DNA of 64,000 bases from Flavobacterium sp. HBTb2-11-1 (GCF_009826975.1 NZ_WUMO01000006.1:124001-188000), one strand, 5' to 3'; numbered from the stretch's first letter, positions 52,877-61,321 are shown. The notes: generated by a model not told the origin, from the sequence alone. A program made the numbers and translations.

Positions 52877-54559
52877 TTGACGACAATAGAGAGCATTAAT
52901 AATTGGTTCATTCAAAATTTTGGTGCAATTACAATAGAACAAGTTAAAAGTTGGTTCGTTTATAATGAAGACGAAAAACTTTTATTCAATACCGGTTTAT
53001 TCTTAGGTTTATTTCTGGTTTTCTATTTTGTGTATGGTTTTTTACGCAAAACATTTTATTTGAGATTAACGTATGTTATCCTCTTCTCATTATTCTTTTA
53101 CTATAAATCAAGTGGAATTTACTTCCTTCTTTTATTGCTTTCATCGGTTGTAGATTATGGTTTGAGCCAAATTATTTACAGAGAAAGCAGAGACAGCGTT
53201 AAGAAATTTTACTTGGTGATAAGTGTTATTCTGAATTTGGCGCTTTTGGGCTATTTCAAATATATGAACTTTTTGATTGTGACATACAACGATATGTTTC
53301 ATGGTAATTTTGAACTGCATAATGTTTTTCTTCCTGTTGGAATTTCGTTTTATACGTTCCAATCGATGAGTTATATTATTGAGATTTATAGAGAAGAAAT
53401 CAAACCTACAAAAAACTACATCGAATATTTATTTTTCGTTTCGTTTTTTCCGCAGTTAGTTGCCGGGCCAATTGTGCGCGCAAAAGATTTTCTTCCACAG
53501 ATTTATCAAAAATTAAATTTGACAAAACAAGATGTAAACAATGCTTTATTTTTGATTATTGGAGGTTTAATCAAGAAAACGGTAATATCAAATTACATAT
53601 CGGTAAACTTTGTTGATCGTGTTTTTGATACGCCAATGAGTTATACTTCTTTCGAAAACTTAATGGCATCGTATGGATATGCGATTCAGATTTACTGCGA
53701 TTTCTCAGGATATTCAGATATGGCAATTGGTATTGCATTATTGCTTGGATTTAAATTGCCAGTCAACTTTAGAACACCGTATAAATCAACTTCGATTACC
53801 GATTTCTGGAGAAGATGGCATATTTCGCTTTCGACTTGGTTAAAAGACTTTTTATATATTTCTATTGGAGGAAATCGTAATGGATCTTTTGCAGGATATT
53901 TATTTCCAAGTTTATTCTTCTTCGGATTATTGCTTTGGGGAATGTCTTGTTATAATGAAAGTGTAATTCCACTTGTCATTGCAGGAATCAGTATTTTGAT
54001 TTTCGCTTTGTCGTTTTTACTGTCAAGCAAAATAAAACAGACTTTAGTAACCAATTTCAACTTGTTTACTACAATGCTTTTAGGAGGATTGTGGCACGGA
54101 GCGGGAGCGCAGTTTATTGTTTGGGGAGCACTTCACGGATTAGCTTTAGCGGTTCATAAAATTTTCATGGAATTCTTTCCTTCTAAAAAAGATAAAAGCC
54201 CGAATTTCTTATGGAGATTTTTCTCAATCGTAATTACATTTCATTTTGTAGTTTTCTGTTGGATTTTCTTCAGAGCAAGAGATTTTGAAACAGCATTACA
54301 AGTAATTAATAATATCGGACAATTGACTTTCGAACCAGAACTTTGGAAAACAATTGTTCTTGGATATAAAAATGTTTTCGGATTAATGCTGTTTGGTTAT
54401 GTTTGGCATTTCTTGCCAGAAACTTTCACAAACGGAATGAAATCTGTTTTCGACAAAACGCCATTATTAGTAAAAGCTATAATCTTAGGATTTGTTTATT
54501 GGATTGTATACGCAACTGCGGTAGCAGGTTCGCAACCGTTTATTTACTTCCAATTCTAA
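52877..54559 (+). CDS. MBOAT family membrane O-acyltransferase
   Basis: 560 residues from a TTG one base after the previous stop. About ten membrane helices. Family motifs are present: FLPVGISFYTFQSMSYIIEIYR, PQLVAGPIVRAKDFLPQ, FWRRWHISLSTWLKDFLYI, and the catalytic-His region GGLWHGAGAQFIVWGALHG. It resembles AlgI/PatA/DltB, which move acyl groups across the membrane to partner SGNH proteins. With the two genes upstream it forms a three-gene acylation module. Confidence 0.93.
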   Translation: MTTIESINNWFIQNFGAITIEQVKSWFVYNEDEKLLFNTGLFLGLFLVFYFVYGFLRKTFYLRLTYVILFSLFFYYKSSGIYFLLLLLSSVVDYGLSQIIYRESRDSVKKFYLVISVILNLALLGYFKYMNFLIVTYNDMFHGNFELHNVFLPVGISFYTFQSMSYIIEIYREEIKPTKNYIEYLFFVSFFPQLVAGPIVRAKDFLPQIYQKLNLTKQDVNNALFLIIGGLIKKTVISNYISVNFVDRVFDTPMSYTSFENLMASYGYAIQIYCDFSGYSDMAIGIALLLGFKLPVNFRTPYKSTSITDFWRRWHISLSTWLKDFLYISIGGNRNGSFAGYLFPSLFFFGLLLWGMSCYNESVIPLVIAGISILIFALSFLLSSKIKQTLVTNFNLFTTMLLGGLWHGAGAQFIVWGALHGLALAVHKIFMEFFPSKKDKSPNFLWRFFSIVITFHFVVFCWIFFRARDFETALQVINNIGQLTFEPELWKTIVLGYKNVFGLMLFGYVWHFLPETFTNGMKSVFDKTPLLVKAIILGFVYWIVYATAVAGSQPFIYFQF

Positions 54560-54743
54560 AAAGATATAGCCGCAAAGGCACAAAGGCGCAAAGGTTTTAT
54601 TCTTTGCGTCTTTTATATTTATAGCCACAGATTAAAAGGATTGAAAAGATTTTTTAAAATCTGCTAAAATCTTTTTAAATCTGCGAGAAACAAAAACTTT
54701 GAGCCTTTGAGCCTTTGTGGCAAAAAATTGCGTATAAATAAAA
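54560..54743. repeat. repeat-rich gap after the MBOAT gene
   Basis: Words GGCACAAAGGCGCAAAGG, GCCACAGATTAAAAGGATTG, and GAGCCTTTGAGCCTTTGTGG recur in degenerate form; a 34-nt word at 54657-54690 matches 36136-36169 at 31 of 34 positions. Noncoding. The block lies just before the ffh promoter. Confidence 0.55.
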
Positions 54744-54744
54744 A

Positions 54745-54775
54745 TTGCCTGAAATATCTAATTAGATTATCTTTG
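54745..54775 (+). promoter_or_regulatory. ffh promoter
   Basis: -33 TTG at 54745-54747 and -7 TATCTTTG at 54768-54775, 20-bp spacer, 22 bp before the ATG. Confidence 0.65.
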
Positions 54776-54797
54776 CACTTCATATAAAGAAAATGAT

Positions 54798-56162
54798 ATG
54801 TTTGATAATTTAAGTGATAAGTTAGATAAAGCGTTCCATATATTAAAAGGGCACGGTAAAATTACAGAAGTAAACGTTGCTGATACCTTAAAAGAAGTTC
54901 GTCGTGCATTACTTGATGCCGATGTTAACTTTAAAATTGCTAAAGATTTTACAGCAAGAGTAAAAGATAAAGCAATTGGTCAAGATGTATTGACAACATT
55001 ACAGCCAGGACAATTATTAGTAAAACTGGTAAAAGATGAGTTGACAGAATTGATGGGTGGAGATGTTGCTGGTGTAAACTTATCAGGAAATCCAACTGTT
55101 ATTTTAATGTCAGGACTTCAAGGTTCTGGTAAAACTACTTTCTCAGGAAAATTAGCTAATTTCTTAAAAACAAAGAAAAACAAGAAGCCACTTCTTGTAG
55201 CGTGTGATATCTACCGTCCTGCGGCGATCAATCAGTTGCATGTTGTGGGAGATCAAATAGGTGTTGAGGTTTACTCAGAACCAGAGAATAAAAATCCTGT
55301 AGAAATTGCTCAAAATGCAATTAAACATGCTAAAGCAAACGGATTTAATGTTGTTATCGTCGATACAGCAGGTCGTTTAGCGGTAGATCAGGAAATGATG
55401 GACGAAATTGCTCGCGTACACAAAGCAATTCAGCCTCAAGAAACATTGTTCGTTGTCGATTCTATGACAGGACAAGACGCTGTAAATACAGCAAAAGCTT
55501 TCAACGATATCTTGAATTTTGATGGAGTTATCTTAACGAAATTAGATGGTGATACTCGAGGTGGAGCGGCACTTTCAATCAAATCGGTTGTAAACAAACC
55601 AATCAAGTTTGTAGGTACAGGAGAGAAAATGGAAGCAATTGACATTTTCTACCCAGATCGTATGGCTGAGCGTATCTTAGGAATGGGAGACGTTGTATCT
55701 CTTGTTGAAAGAGCTCAAGAACAATTTGACGAAGAAGAAGCAAGAAAACTTCAAAAGAAAATCGCTAAAAACGAATTTGGTTTTGATGATTTCTTAACGC
55801 AGATTCAGCAAGTGAAGAAAATGGGTAACATGAAAGACTTGGTTGGAATGATACCAGGAGCTTCAAAAGCCATGAAAGATGTTGAAATCGAAGATGACGC
55901 CTTCAAACATATCGAAGCGATTATTTATTCGATGACTCCAGCTGAAAGAAGCAAGCCAGCGATTATCGATGTGAAAAGAAAAGCCAGAATCGCAAAAGGT
56001 TCGGGAACTAAAGTCGAGCAAGTAAATCAGCTGATGAAGCAGTTTGACCAAATGAGCAAAATGATGAAGATGATGCAAGGGCCAGGCGGAAAAAATCTGA
56101 TGAAAATGATGGGAGGTATGAAAGGGATGCCGGGTGGTATGCCAGGAGGAATGCCGAGATAA
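54798..56162 (+). CDS. ffh: signal recognition particle protein Ffh
   Basis: 454 residues. N domain (LSDKLDKAFHILKGHGKITE), GTPase domain with SGLQGSGKTTFSGKLA, DTAGRLAVD and TKLDGDTRGGAAL, and the methionine-rich M domain at the end (about 330-454) that binds 4.5S RNA and signal sequences, with a Met/Gly-rich tail MKGMPGGMPGGMPR. It targets membrane and secreted proteins to the translocon together with FtsY. Single gene with its own promoter. Confidence 0.97.
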   Translation: MFDNLSDKLDKAFHILKGHGKITEVNVADTLKEVRRALLDADVNFKIAKDFTARVKDKAIGQDVLTTLQPGQLLVKLVKDELTELMGGDVAGVNLSGNPTVILMSGLQGSGKTTFSGKLANFLKTKKNKKPLLVACDIYRPAAINQLHVVGDQIGVEVYSEPENKNPVEIAQNAIKHAKANGFNVVIVDTAGRLAVDQEMMDEIARVHKAIQPQETLFVVDSMTGQDAVNTAKAFNDILNFDGVILTKLDGDTRGGAALSIKSVVNKPIKFVGTGEKMEAIDIFYPDRMAERILGMGDVVSLVERAQEQFDEEEARKLQKKIAKNEFGFDDFLTQIQQVKKMGNMKDLVGMIPGASKAMKDVEIEDDAFKHIEAIIYSMTPAERSKPAIIDVKRKARIAKGSGTKVEQVNQLMKQFDQMSKMMKMMQGPGGKNLMKMMGGMKGMPGGMPGGMPR

Positions 56163-56170
56163 AATAAGAA

Positions 56171-56223
56171 AAAGTTTCAAGTTTAAGGTTTCAAATTAAG
56201 GGGCCAAAACTTGAAACTTTTTT
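56171..56223 (+). terminator. terminator of ffh
   Basis: AAAGTTTCAAGTTT and AAAACTTGAAACTTT with a large loop, then T run. A second copy of the word (GAAACTTTAAACTTGAAAC) follows at about 56253. Confidence 0.7.
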
Positions 56224-56290
56224 AATTACATAACTATTAGTTTCGCCAGTAACGTGAAACTTTAAACTTGAAACAAAATAAACACAACAC

Positions 56291-57178
56291 ATGCAGCTAC
56301 TAGACGGTAAAAAAACATCTAACGACATTAAAAACGAAATTGCAATCGAAGTTCAATCTATAAAAGCAGCGGGAGGAAAAGTGCCTCATTTAGCGGCAGT
56401 TTTAGTGGGAAACAATGGAGCAAGTTTAACTTACGTAGGAAGTAAAGTAAAATCATGCCAAGAAATCGGTTTTGATTCAACTTTAGTTGCTTTACCAGAA
56501 ACCATTACAGAAGACGAACTTTTAGCAAAAATTAAAGAATTAAACGAAGATGATAATCTTGACGGATATATTGTTCAGTTGCCTTTGCCAAAACATATCG
56601 ACGAGCAAAAAATCTTATTAGCAATCGATCCAGATAAAGATGTTGATGGATTCCACCCAACAAACTTTGGAAGAATGGCGCTTGAAATGGAGAGCTTTAT
56701 TCCGGCTACACCATTCGGGATTATGGAATTGTTAGAGCGTTACAAAGTAGAAACTTCGGGAAAACATACAGTTGTAATTGGAAGAAGCCACATCGTAGGA
56801 CGTCCGATGAGTATTTTGATGAGCCGTAAAGGAAATCCTGGTGATTCTACAGTTACATTAACGCACAGTCGTACTAAAGACTTGGCAGAATTCACTAAAA
56901 ACGCAGATATTATCATTACAGCTTTAGGAGTTCCAGAATTTTTAAAAGCAGATATGGTAAAAGAAGGAGTAACCGTTATTGACGTTGGAATTACTCGCGT
57001 AGACGACGCTTCAAACCCAAAAGGATACGTTATTAAAGGTGACGTTGATTTTGACGGCGTAAGCAAAAAAGCATCGTTCATTACACCAGTTCCAGGTGGA
57101 GTAGGACCAATGACAATTGCAATGTTACTTAAAAATACGCTTTTAGCAAGAAAAATGAGAAGCGCAAGAAATCAATAA
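56291..57178 (+). CDS. folD: bifunctional methylene-THF dehydrogenase / methenyl-THF cyclohydrolase
   Basis: 295 residues, NADP-dependent one-carbon enzyme. Motifs: [23 protein letters not shown] with the catalytic Tyr and Lys, [61 protein letters not shown]. Complete and cytoplasmic. Single gene with its own terminator. Confidence 0.97.
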   Translation: MQLLDGKKTSNDIKNEIAIEVQSIKAAGGKVPHLAAVLVGNNGASLTYVGSKVKSCQEIGFDSTLVALPETITEDELLAKIKELNEDDNLDGYIVQLPLPKHIDEQKILLAIDPDKDVDGFHPTNFGRMALEMESFIPATPFGIMELLERYKVETSGKHTVVIGRSHIVGRPMSILMSRKGNPGDSTVTLTHSRTKDLAEFTKNADIIITALGVPEFLKADMVKEGVTVIDVGITRVDDASNPKGYVIKGDVDFDGVSKKASFITPVPGGVGPMTIAMLLKNTLLARKMRSARNQ

Positions 57179-57198
57179 TTTCTTCCCGAATAATATTC

Positions 57199-57224
57199 AA
57201 AACCCGTTCAAACGAACGGGTTTT
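57199..57224 (+). terminator. terminator of folD
   Basis: AAAACCCGTTC and GAACGGGTTTT, an 11-bp stem with loop AAAC, then a T run. Confidence 0.85.
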
Positions 57225-57279
57225 GTTGTTTTTAATATATAATTAATAGTTTAAAATTTCGGTTCTTAAAAATAAAGGA

Positions 57280-57287
57280 TACTTTTG
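57280..57287 (+). promoter_or_regulatory. putative -7 element of corA
   Basis: TACTTTTG followed by CAG. TTTC at the -33 place with about 19 bp between. Gives a leader of roughly 105 nt before the corA ATG. Confidence 0.5.
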
Positions 57288-57316
57288 CAGCACTTTAAAA
57301 AATAACACTTCTCCAA

Positions 57317-57352
57317 ATGGACGATTATTATTATTCGTTAGTATTAAATTAA
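57317..57352 (+). CDS. possible 11-residue leader peptide upstream of corA
   Basis: ATG to TAA encodes MDDYYYSLVLN. It sits inside the mRNA leader, begins with two acidic residues then three tyrosines, and is directly followed by a strong hairpin. Leader peptides of this shape can make downstream expression depend on translation speed. There is no proof that it is translated. Confidence 0.3.
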   Translation: MDDYYYSLVLN

Positions 57353-57379
57353 GCAGCTTTTGAAATTTCAAAATGCTGC
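57353..57379 (+). promoter_or_regulatory. hairpin in the corA leader
   Basis: GCAGC, TTTTGAAATTTCAAAA (a perfect 16-bp palindrome), T, GCTGC. It begins one base after the stop codon of the leader ORF and ends 21 bp before the corA ATG. No T run follows, so it looks more like a regulatory stem than a terminator. Confidence 0.5.
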
Positions 57380-57400
57380 GCTAAAAACCTGTATTTTGAA

Positions 57401-58327
57401 ATGAAAGCCTTTTACACAAACAACAACGGATTAGTAGAAATCCAAAAATGGACTTCAAATTGCTGGATTCACATCGAATCTCCAACAGAATCAGATAAAA
57501 ACTATTTATTAGAAGAACTTCAAATTCCCGAAGCTTTTTACAATGATATTGAGGATATTGACGAAAGACCTCGTATAGAAATCGAAGACGGTTGGACACT
57601 GATCATTATGCGTATTCCGATAAAAAGCGGAGATGTCAAAATTCCTTTTCACACCGTTCCGCTTGGAATCATTTTCAAAGACGATATCTGCGTTACTATC
57701 AGTTTTTATAAAACAGAAATCATAAAAGACTTTGTGGCTTATTCACAGCGCAAAAACATCGAAATAGAAGATAACTTCAATTTAGTTTTAAGATTGCTTT
57801 TGTCATCAAGCGTTTGGTATTTGAAATACCTAAAACAAATCAATCAGAAAATAAAACTTGCAGAAGATAATTTAGAGAAATCAATCAAAAACGAAGAATT
57901 GCAAGCTCTGCTTCAAATCGAAAAATGTTTTGTATTCTTCATTACTTCTCTAAAAGCAAATGACGTTTTATTCCAAAGAATCAAAAATCTGAAAGCACAC
58001 AAAGCTAGTTACGATCCGGAATTGTTAGAAGATGTCGAAATCGAGTTGAATCAGGCGCAAGACACAGCCAATATTTATAATAACATCCTAACCGGAATGA
58101 TGGATGCTTACGCCTCGGTAATTTCCAACAACATGAACAATATCATGAAGCAAATGACGTCAATTTCAATCATTCTTATGATTCCAACTCTCATTGCCAG
58201 TTTGTATGGAATGAACGTCCCAAACGGATTAGAAGAAAGCAAATATGGCATTTGGATTTTACTTTTAATTTCGATAATTCTATCCACTTTTGGAGTCTTT
58301 TTGTTCAAACGCAGAAGATGGTTCTAA
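57401..58327 (+). CDS. corA: CorA-family magnesium/divalent cation transporter
   Basis: 308 residues. The N-terminal cytoplasmic domain (about 1-240) is acidic, with EDIDERPRIEIEDGWTLIIMR and a long helix region. Two C-terminal membrane helices follow; the pore signature GMN is in SLYGMNVPNG (about residue 270), and the tail ends FLFKRRRWF. It takes up Mg2+ (or Co2+/Ni2+) down its gradient. Its leader carries a short ORF and a hairpin, which suggests translational control. Confidence 0.93.
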   Translation: MKAFYTNNNGLVEIQKWTSNCWIHIESPTESDKNYLLEELQIPEAFYNDIEDIDERPRIEIEDGWTLIIMRIPIKSGDVKIPFHTVPLGIIFKDDICVTISFYKTEIIKDFVAYSQRKNIEIEDNFNLVLRLLLSSSVWYLKYLKQINQKIKLAEDNLEKSIKNEELQALLQIEKCFVFFITSLKANDVLFQRIKNLKAHKASYDPELLEDVEIELNQAQDTANIYNNILTGMMDAYASVISNNMNNIMKQMTSISIILMIPTLIASLYGMNVPNGLEESKYGIWILLLISIILSTFGVFLFKRRRWF

Positions 58328-58488
58328 AACTTAAAAATAATACAAAGCCTATTCGTTAAGAATGGGTTTTTTCGTTTTATAATTTAAGCCGCGGCGGCGC
58401 ACAGCTTCTATCCATCGTACGATCAGGAAGAGATCTAACAGGTTTTCAAAACCTGTTAGATCTTATTGAATATCTTTTAAAAAATTTA
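58328..58488. repeat. 33-nt perfect hairpin, copy 2, within a gene-free stretch
   Basis: At 58431-58463 a 16-bp perfect stem with one central base: arms AGATCTAACAGGTTTT and AAAACCTGTTAGATCT. The 25-nt core equals the hairpin at 35354-35386; only the outer four bases of each arm differ, and they co-vary to keep pairing. The rest of this stretch, including GCCGCGGCGGCGC near 58388, is GC-richer than its surroundings. Confidence 0.75.
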
Positions 58489-58820
58489 GTCCCTACGGGA
58501 CAAAAACCGGTAGGTAAATTATTTCTTCTACCAAAATTTAATCTCTCCGAGATAACTCTGCTAGGAGTTAAATATCGGTGGCTTTGGCAGACAGAAAAGC
58601 AAAAGTTAAATTAATTTCCAAGCCAATATTTAAATCTATTCGAGATAACTCTGCTAGAAGTTAAATATCGGTAGCTTTGGCAGATAGAAAAGCAAAAGTT
58701 AAATTAATTTCTAAACCAATATTTAATCTATTCGAGATAACTCCGCTAGGAGTTAAATATCGGTAGCCCAAAATTATTAAAACCCGTATAAAATATCCCG
58801 TAGGGATTATACATTTAAAG
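58489..58820. repeat. tandem array of about 93-bp units with REP-like hairpins
   Basis: Three copies (58530-58769; periods 93 and 92 bp, third truncated) of a unit containing GAGATAACTCTGCTAGGAGT, TAAATATCGGT, GCTTTGGCAGA and AAGCAAAAGTTAAATTAATT. AACTC and GAGTT in each unit form a small hairpin. The array is flanked by GTCCCTACGGGAC (58489-58501) and by ATCCCGTAGGGAT near 58795, short palindromes of the same build. No open reading frame crosses it. Confidence 0.8.
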
Positions 58821-58892
58821 GAGCAGAAGATAAATTAAGATATAAAACAATTATTTTTTCACATTTTTTACTTGCCAATTCAAAATAAATAA

Positions 58893-58916
58893 TAACTTTG
58901 TAGTGCAAAGTACTTT
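58893..58916 (+). promoter_or_regulatory. promoter and operator-like element, copy 1
   Basis: -7 TAACTTTG at 58893-58900. Overlapping it, ACTTTG-N5-CAAAGTACTTT (58895-58916), with the perfect palindrome AAAGTACTTT at its right end, 4 bp before the ATG. The same 22-nt pattern is at 59854-59875. Confidence 0.65.
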
Positions 58917-58920
58917 AATT

Positions 58921-59535
58921 ATGAATCAAAAGCACCAAGAAGATTTAGCACATATTCGTTCCATGATGGAGCGCTCTTCAAGATTTATATCATTAAGCGG
59001 ACTTTCAGGAGTTTTCGCAGGTCTTTCGGCTTTAATTGGTGGAATCTATGTATACCAGTTGTTCAAAGCAAATGGAATGGATTATTTAACCGACGAGCAT
59101 AGATTGTATTCTGCCAATTTAGTTTCAGAATTATTCTGGATCGGAATTGGAATTTTAGTTTGCGCATTTGCATTCGGAATCTTTTTCACCATTAGAAAAA
59201 GCCGAAAATACAATCTGCCGATTTGGACATCTGCAACGAAGAAAATGCTGTTCAATTTAACGGTTCCACTTTTTGCAGGAGGGGTTTTCTGCCTGGCTTT
59301 GATGTATCACGGATACTTCGGATTGGTTGCGCCATCTACTTTGCTGTTTTATGGTTTGGCACTTATTAATGCAGAAAAATATACTTTTTCTGATGTAAAA
59401 TATTTAGGTTTCTGCGAACTTTGTTTAGGATTAATTGCTCTTTTCTATATTGGTTATGGATTGATTTTCTGGATTCTTGGATTCGGAATTCTTCATATCT
59501 TATACGGATTGGTAATGTTCAAAAAATATAAATAA
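58921..59535 (+). CDS. conserved four- to five-helix membrane protein
   Basis: 204 residues from the ATG at 58921; a GTG at 58903 lies inside the promoter/operator and is rejected. Several membrane helices: FISLSGLSGVFAGLSALIGG, LFWIGIGILVCAFAFGIFF, LTVPLFAGGVFCLALMYHGY, LCLGLIALFYIGYGLIFWI. No named domain recognised. A winged-helix regulator follows at 4 bp, so it is co-transcribed with it and may be controlled by it. Confidence 0.82.
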   Translation: MNQKHQEDLAHIRSMMERSSRFISLSGLSGVFAGLSALIGGIYVYQLFKANGMDYLTDEHRLYSANLVSELFWIGIGILVCAFAFGIFFTIRKSRKYNLPIWTSATKKMLFNLTVPLFAGGVFCLALMYHGYFGLVAPSTLLFYGLALINAEKYTFSDVKYLGFCELCLGLIALFYIGYGLIFWILGFGILHILYGLVMFKKYK

Positions 59536-59539
59536 TTGA

Positions 59540-59830
59540 ATGGGAATTATTGACAAACTAAATAAAGATTTCGAAAGCCGTGTCAGACTGGGTATAATGT
59601 CCGTTCTGATGGTCAATGACTGGGTAGATTTTACCGAGATGAAAACGCTTTTGAATATCACCGATGGTAATTTAGCGAGTCATTCTTCTGCATTGGAGAA
59701 ATCTGAATATATTGAGATTAAGAAAGAATTTGTGGGCAAAAAGCCAAAGACATCTTATCAGGTAACACCGCTTGGCCGCGCGGCGTTCAAAGAGCACCTT
59801 TCTTACCTCGAAAAACTAATGAAATCTTAG
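59540..59830 (+). CDS. winged-helix DNA-binding transcriptional regulator (PF13601 type)
   Basis: 96 residues, a single winged helix: FESRVRLGIMSVLMVNDWVDFTEMKTLL, LNITDGNLASHSSALEKSEYI (recognition helix) and KKPKTSYQVTPLGRAAFKEHL (wing). The set matches the small MarR/PadR-like winged-helix family often paired with membrane protein genes in Bacteroidota. It likely binds the AAAGTACTTT element found before its operon and before the next gene. Confidence 0.9.
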   Translation: MGIIDKLNKDFESRVRLGIMSVLMVNDWVDFTEMKTLLNITDGNLASHSSALEKSEYIEIKKEFVGKKPKTSYQVTPLGRAAFKEHLSYLEKLMKS

Positions 59831-59853
59831 AAACTAAAATTTTTTATCTAAAA

Positions 59854-59875
59854 ACTTTGAATCGCAAAGTACTTT
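59854..59875 (+). promoter_or_regulatory. operator-like element, copy 2
   Basis: ACTTTG-N5-CAAAGTACTTT, the same pattern and spacing as at 58895-58916, 14 bp before the ATG at 59890. The -7 form is weaker here (AAACTTTG). Confidence 0.65.
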
Positions 59876-59889
59876 TAAAAACTAAAATC

Positions 59890-61281
59890 ATGAAAAAACA
59901 TCAAATTATCTTCGCATGTACAGCGGTTTTCATACTGCTTTTTTACAATGAATCTGTCGGTATCAATATTTCTATTTTTGGCGTTTTGCTGAAGCTTCTA
60001 ATTAGTTATTTCTTTCAGGAAAAGCTTGTAGACAGATCACACCTTGTTTTGGTAATGACTTCTATTTTGTCTTGTTTTGCCTTTGCTTGGTATGGAGATG
60101 CGGCATCCTTTTTTGCTTTAGCATTGTCAATTCTATTTTTACAGTTTAAAACACAGGATGACGAGCTCAAAATCATACAAATCTTTCCATTGATAATTTT
60201 AAATGGGATGACATCACTAGGACGCATTTTTATTTTTAAGCAATGGCTTCCAGAAAGAAAAATTCATAACGATTTTGCTAAAAAATTAGTGGCTTTTGTT
60301 GTTATTCCAATCATTTTTCTTGGATTGTTTTTTATCGTTTACTCTTTCGGAAGTGATCATTTCTCTTCACTATTTACGGACTATGAATTAGATATCAATC
60401 TGCCGCAATTAATTGCAATGTGTATTTTAGGGTTTTATATCTCTTTCAGTTTTTGGAATTATTGGGTTCCAGATGCTTGTTATGAATTCAATCCAAAATT
60501 GAATAATGATTTCACAAATGTTTCTGAAGTTACAAACCAAAACACATTTTCATTTCTTGATTTGGACTTCGAAAGGAAAAGTGGAGAAATTACATTGTTT
60601 TTCCTAAATATCATGCTTTTGGTTTTTATTGGAACTTATAACTATGAACAGTTTTTTGAAGCAGTAGAAAAAACAAATTTAAGTGCAGATACACACGAAC
60701 GTGTAAATGCTGTAATTTTTTCAATTCTTATGGCAGTTGGAGTAATCTTGTTTTACTTTAAAGGCGGATTCAATTTTGATAAAAAAGCCAAAACTTTAAA
60801 AAATCTTGCAAAAATCTGGCTTGTTTTGAATGCGGTTTTAATTGTAAGTGCTATGATTAAGAATACAGAATACGTTTCTTTTTACGGACTTACATATAAA
60901 AGGCTAGGAGTATACGCTTTTTTAATTCTGGCTATTATCGGATTGGTGGTTTCATTTCAGAAAATCAGAAAACAAAAAACTAATGCGTATCTTTTCAATC
61001 AGATGGTTTGGTATTTCTACGGAACAATTCTTTTGTGCAGTTATATCAATTGGGGAAGTCTTATTACAAATTACAATATCTCTGTAAACAAAGGAGTGGA
61101 ACCTGTTTTTTTAAGTGGTTTGAATTTCAACGATGACGCTCGTCGCGAATATTTGCAAAAGAATAATTTAGATGGGCAATATACAGAAGCTGTAAGAGAA
61201 GAATTGATTTTGAATTATCAGAATGCAAACTTTTTGTCTAAGGCGTTGTATTACGAGTTTTTAGATAAAGAAAAGAAGTAA
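59890..61281 (+). CDS. DUF4153/DUF4173-like polytopic membrane protein
   Basis: 463 residues from the ATG at 59890; a TTG at 59857 falls in the operator. About ten membrane helices in the first 380 residues (IIFACTAVFILLFYNES ... VAFVVIPIIFLGLFFIVYSF). The last section, INWGSLITNYNISVNKGVEPVFLSGL then NDDARREYL, has the NWxxxITNYNI pattern of DUF4153/DUF4173 proteins. Function unknown. The shared operator implies co-regulation with the membrane-protein/regulator pair. Confidence 0.85.
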   Translation: MKKHQIIFACTAVFILLFYNESVGINISIFGVLLKLLISYFFQEKLVDRSHLVLVMTSILSCFAFAWYGDAASFFALALSILFLQFKTQDDELKIIQIFPLIILNGMTSLGRIFIFKQWLPERKIHNDFAKKLVAFVVIPIIFLGLFFIVYSFGSDHFSSLFTDYELDINLPQLIAMCILGFYISFSFWNYWVPDACYEFNPKLNNDFTNVSEVTNQNTFSFLDLDFERKSGEITLFFLNIMLLVFIGTYNYEQFFEAVEKTNLSADTHERVNAVIFSILMAVGVILFYFKGGFNFDKKAKTLKNLAKIWLVLNAVLIVSAMIKNTEYVSFYGLTYKRLGVYAFLILAIIGLVVSFQKIRKQKTNAYLFNQMVWYFYGTILLCSYINWGSLITNYNISVNKGVEPVFLSGLNFNDDARREYLQKNNLDGQYTEAVREELILNYQNANFLSKALYYEFLDKEKK

Positions 61282-61287
61282 TGAAAA

Positions 61288-61320
61288 AATCCCATTCATT
61301 TTAAACGAGTGGGATTTCTT
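61288..61320. terminator. bidirectional terminator
   Basis: AAATCCCATTC and GAGTGGGATTT (one T-G pair) with A and T runs, between convergent genes. Confidence 0.82.
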
Positions 61321-61321
61321 T

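Noticed and set aside
58530..58769. Possible CRISPR array
   Set aside because: Units of about 93 bp follow each other directly, the whole unit is conserved, there are no unique spacers and no cas genes are nearby.
59857..59889. TTG start of the DUF4153/4173-like gene
   Set aside because: It lies inside the conserved operator-like sequence; ATG at 59890 begins a normal hydrophobic N-terminus.
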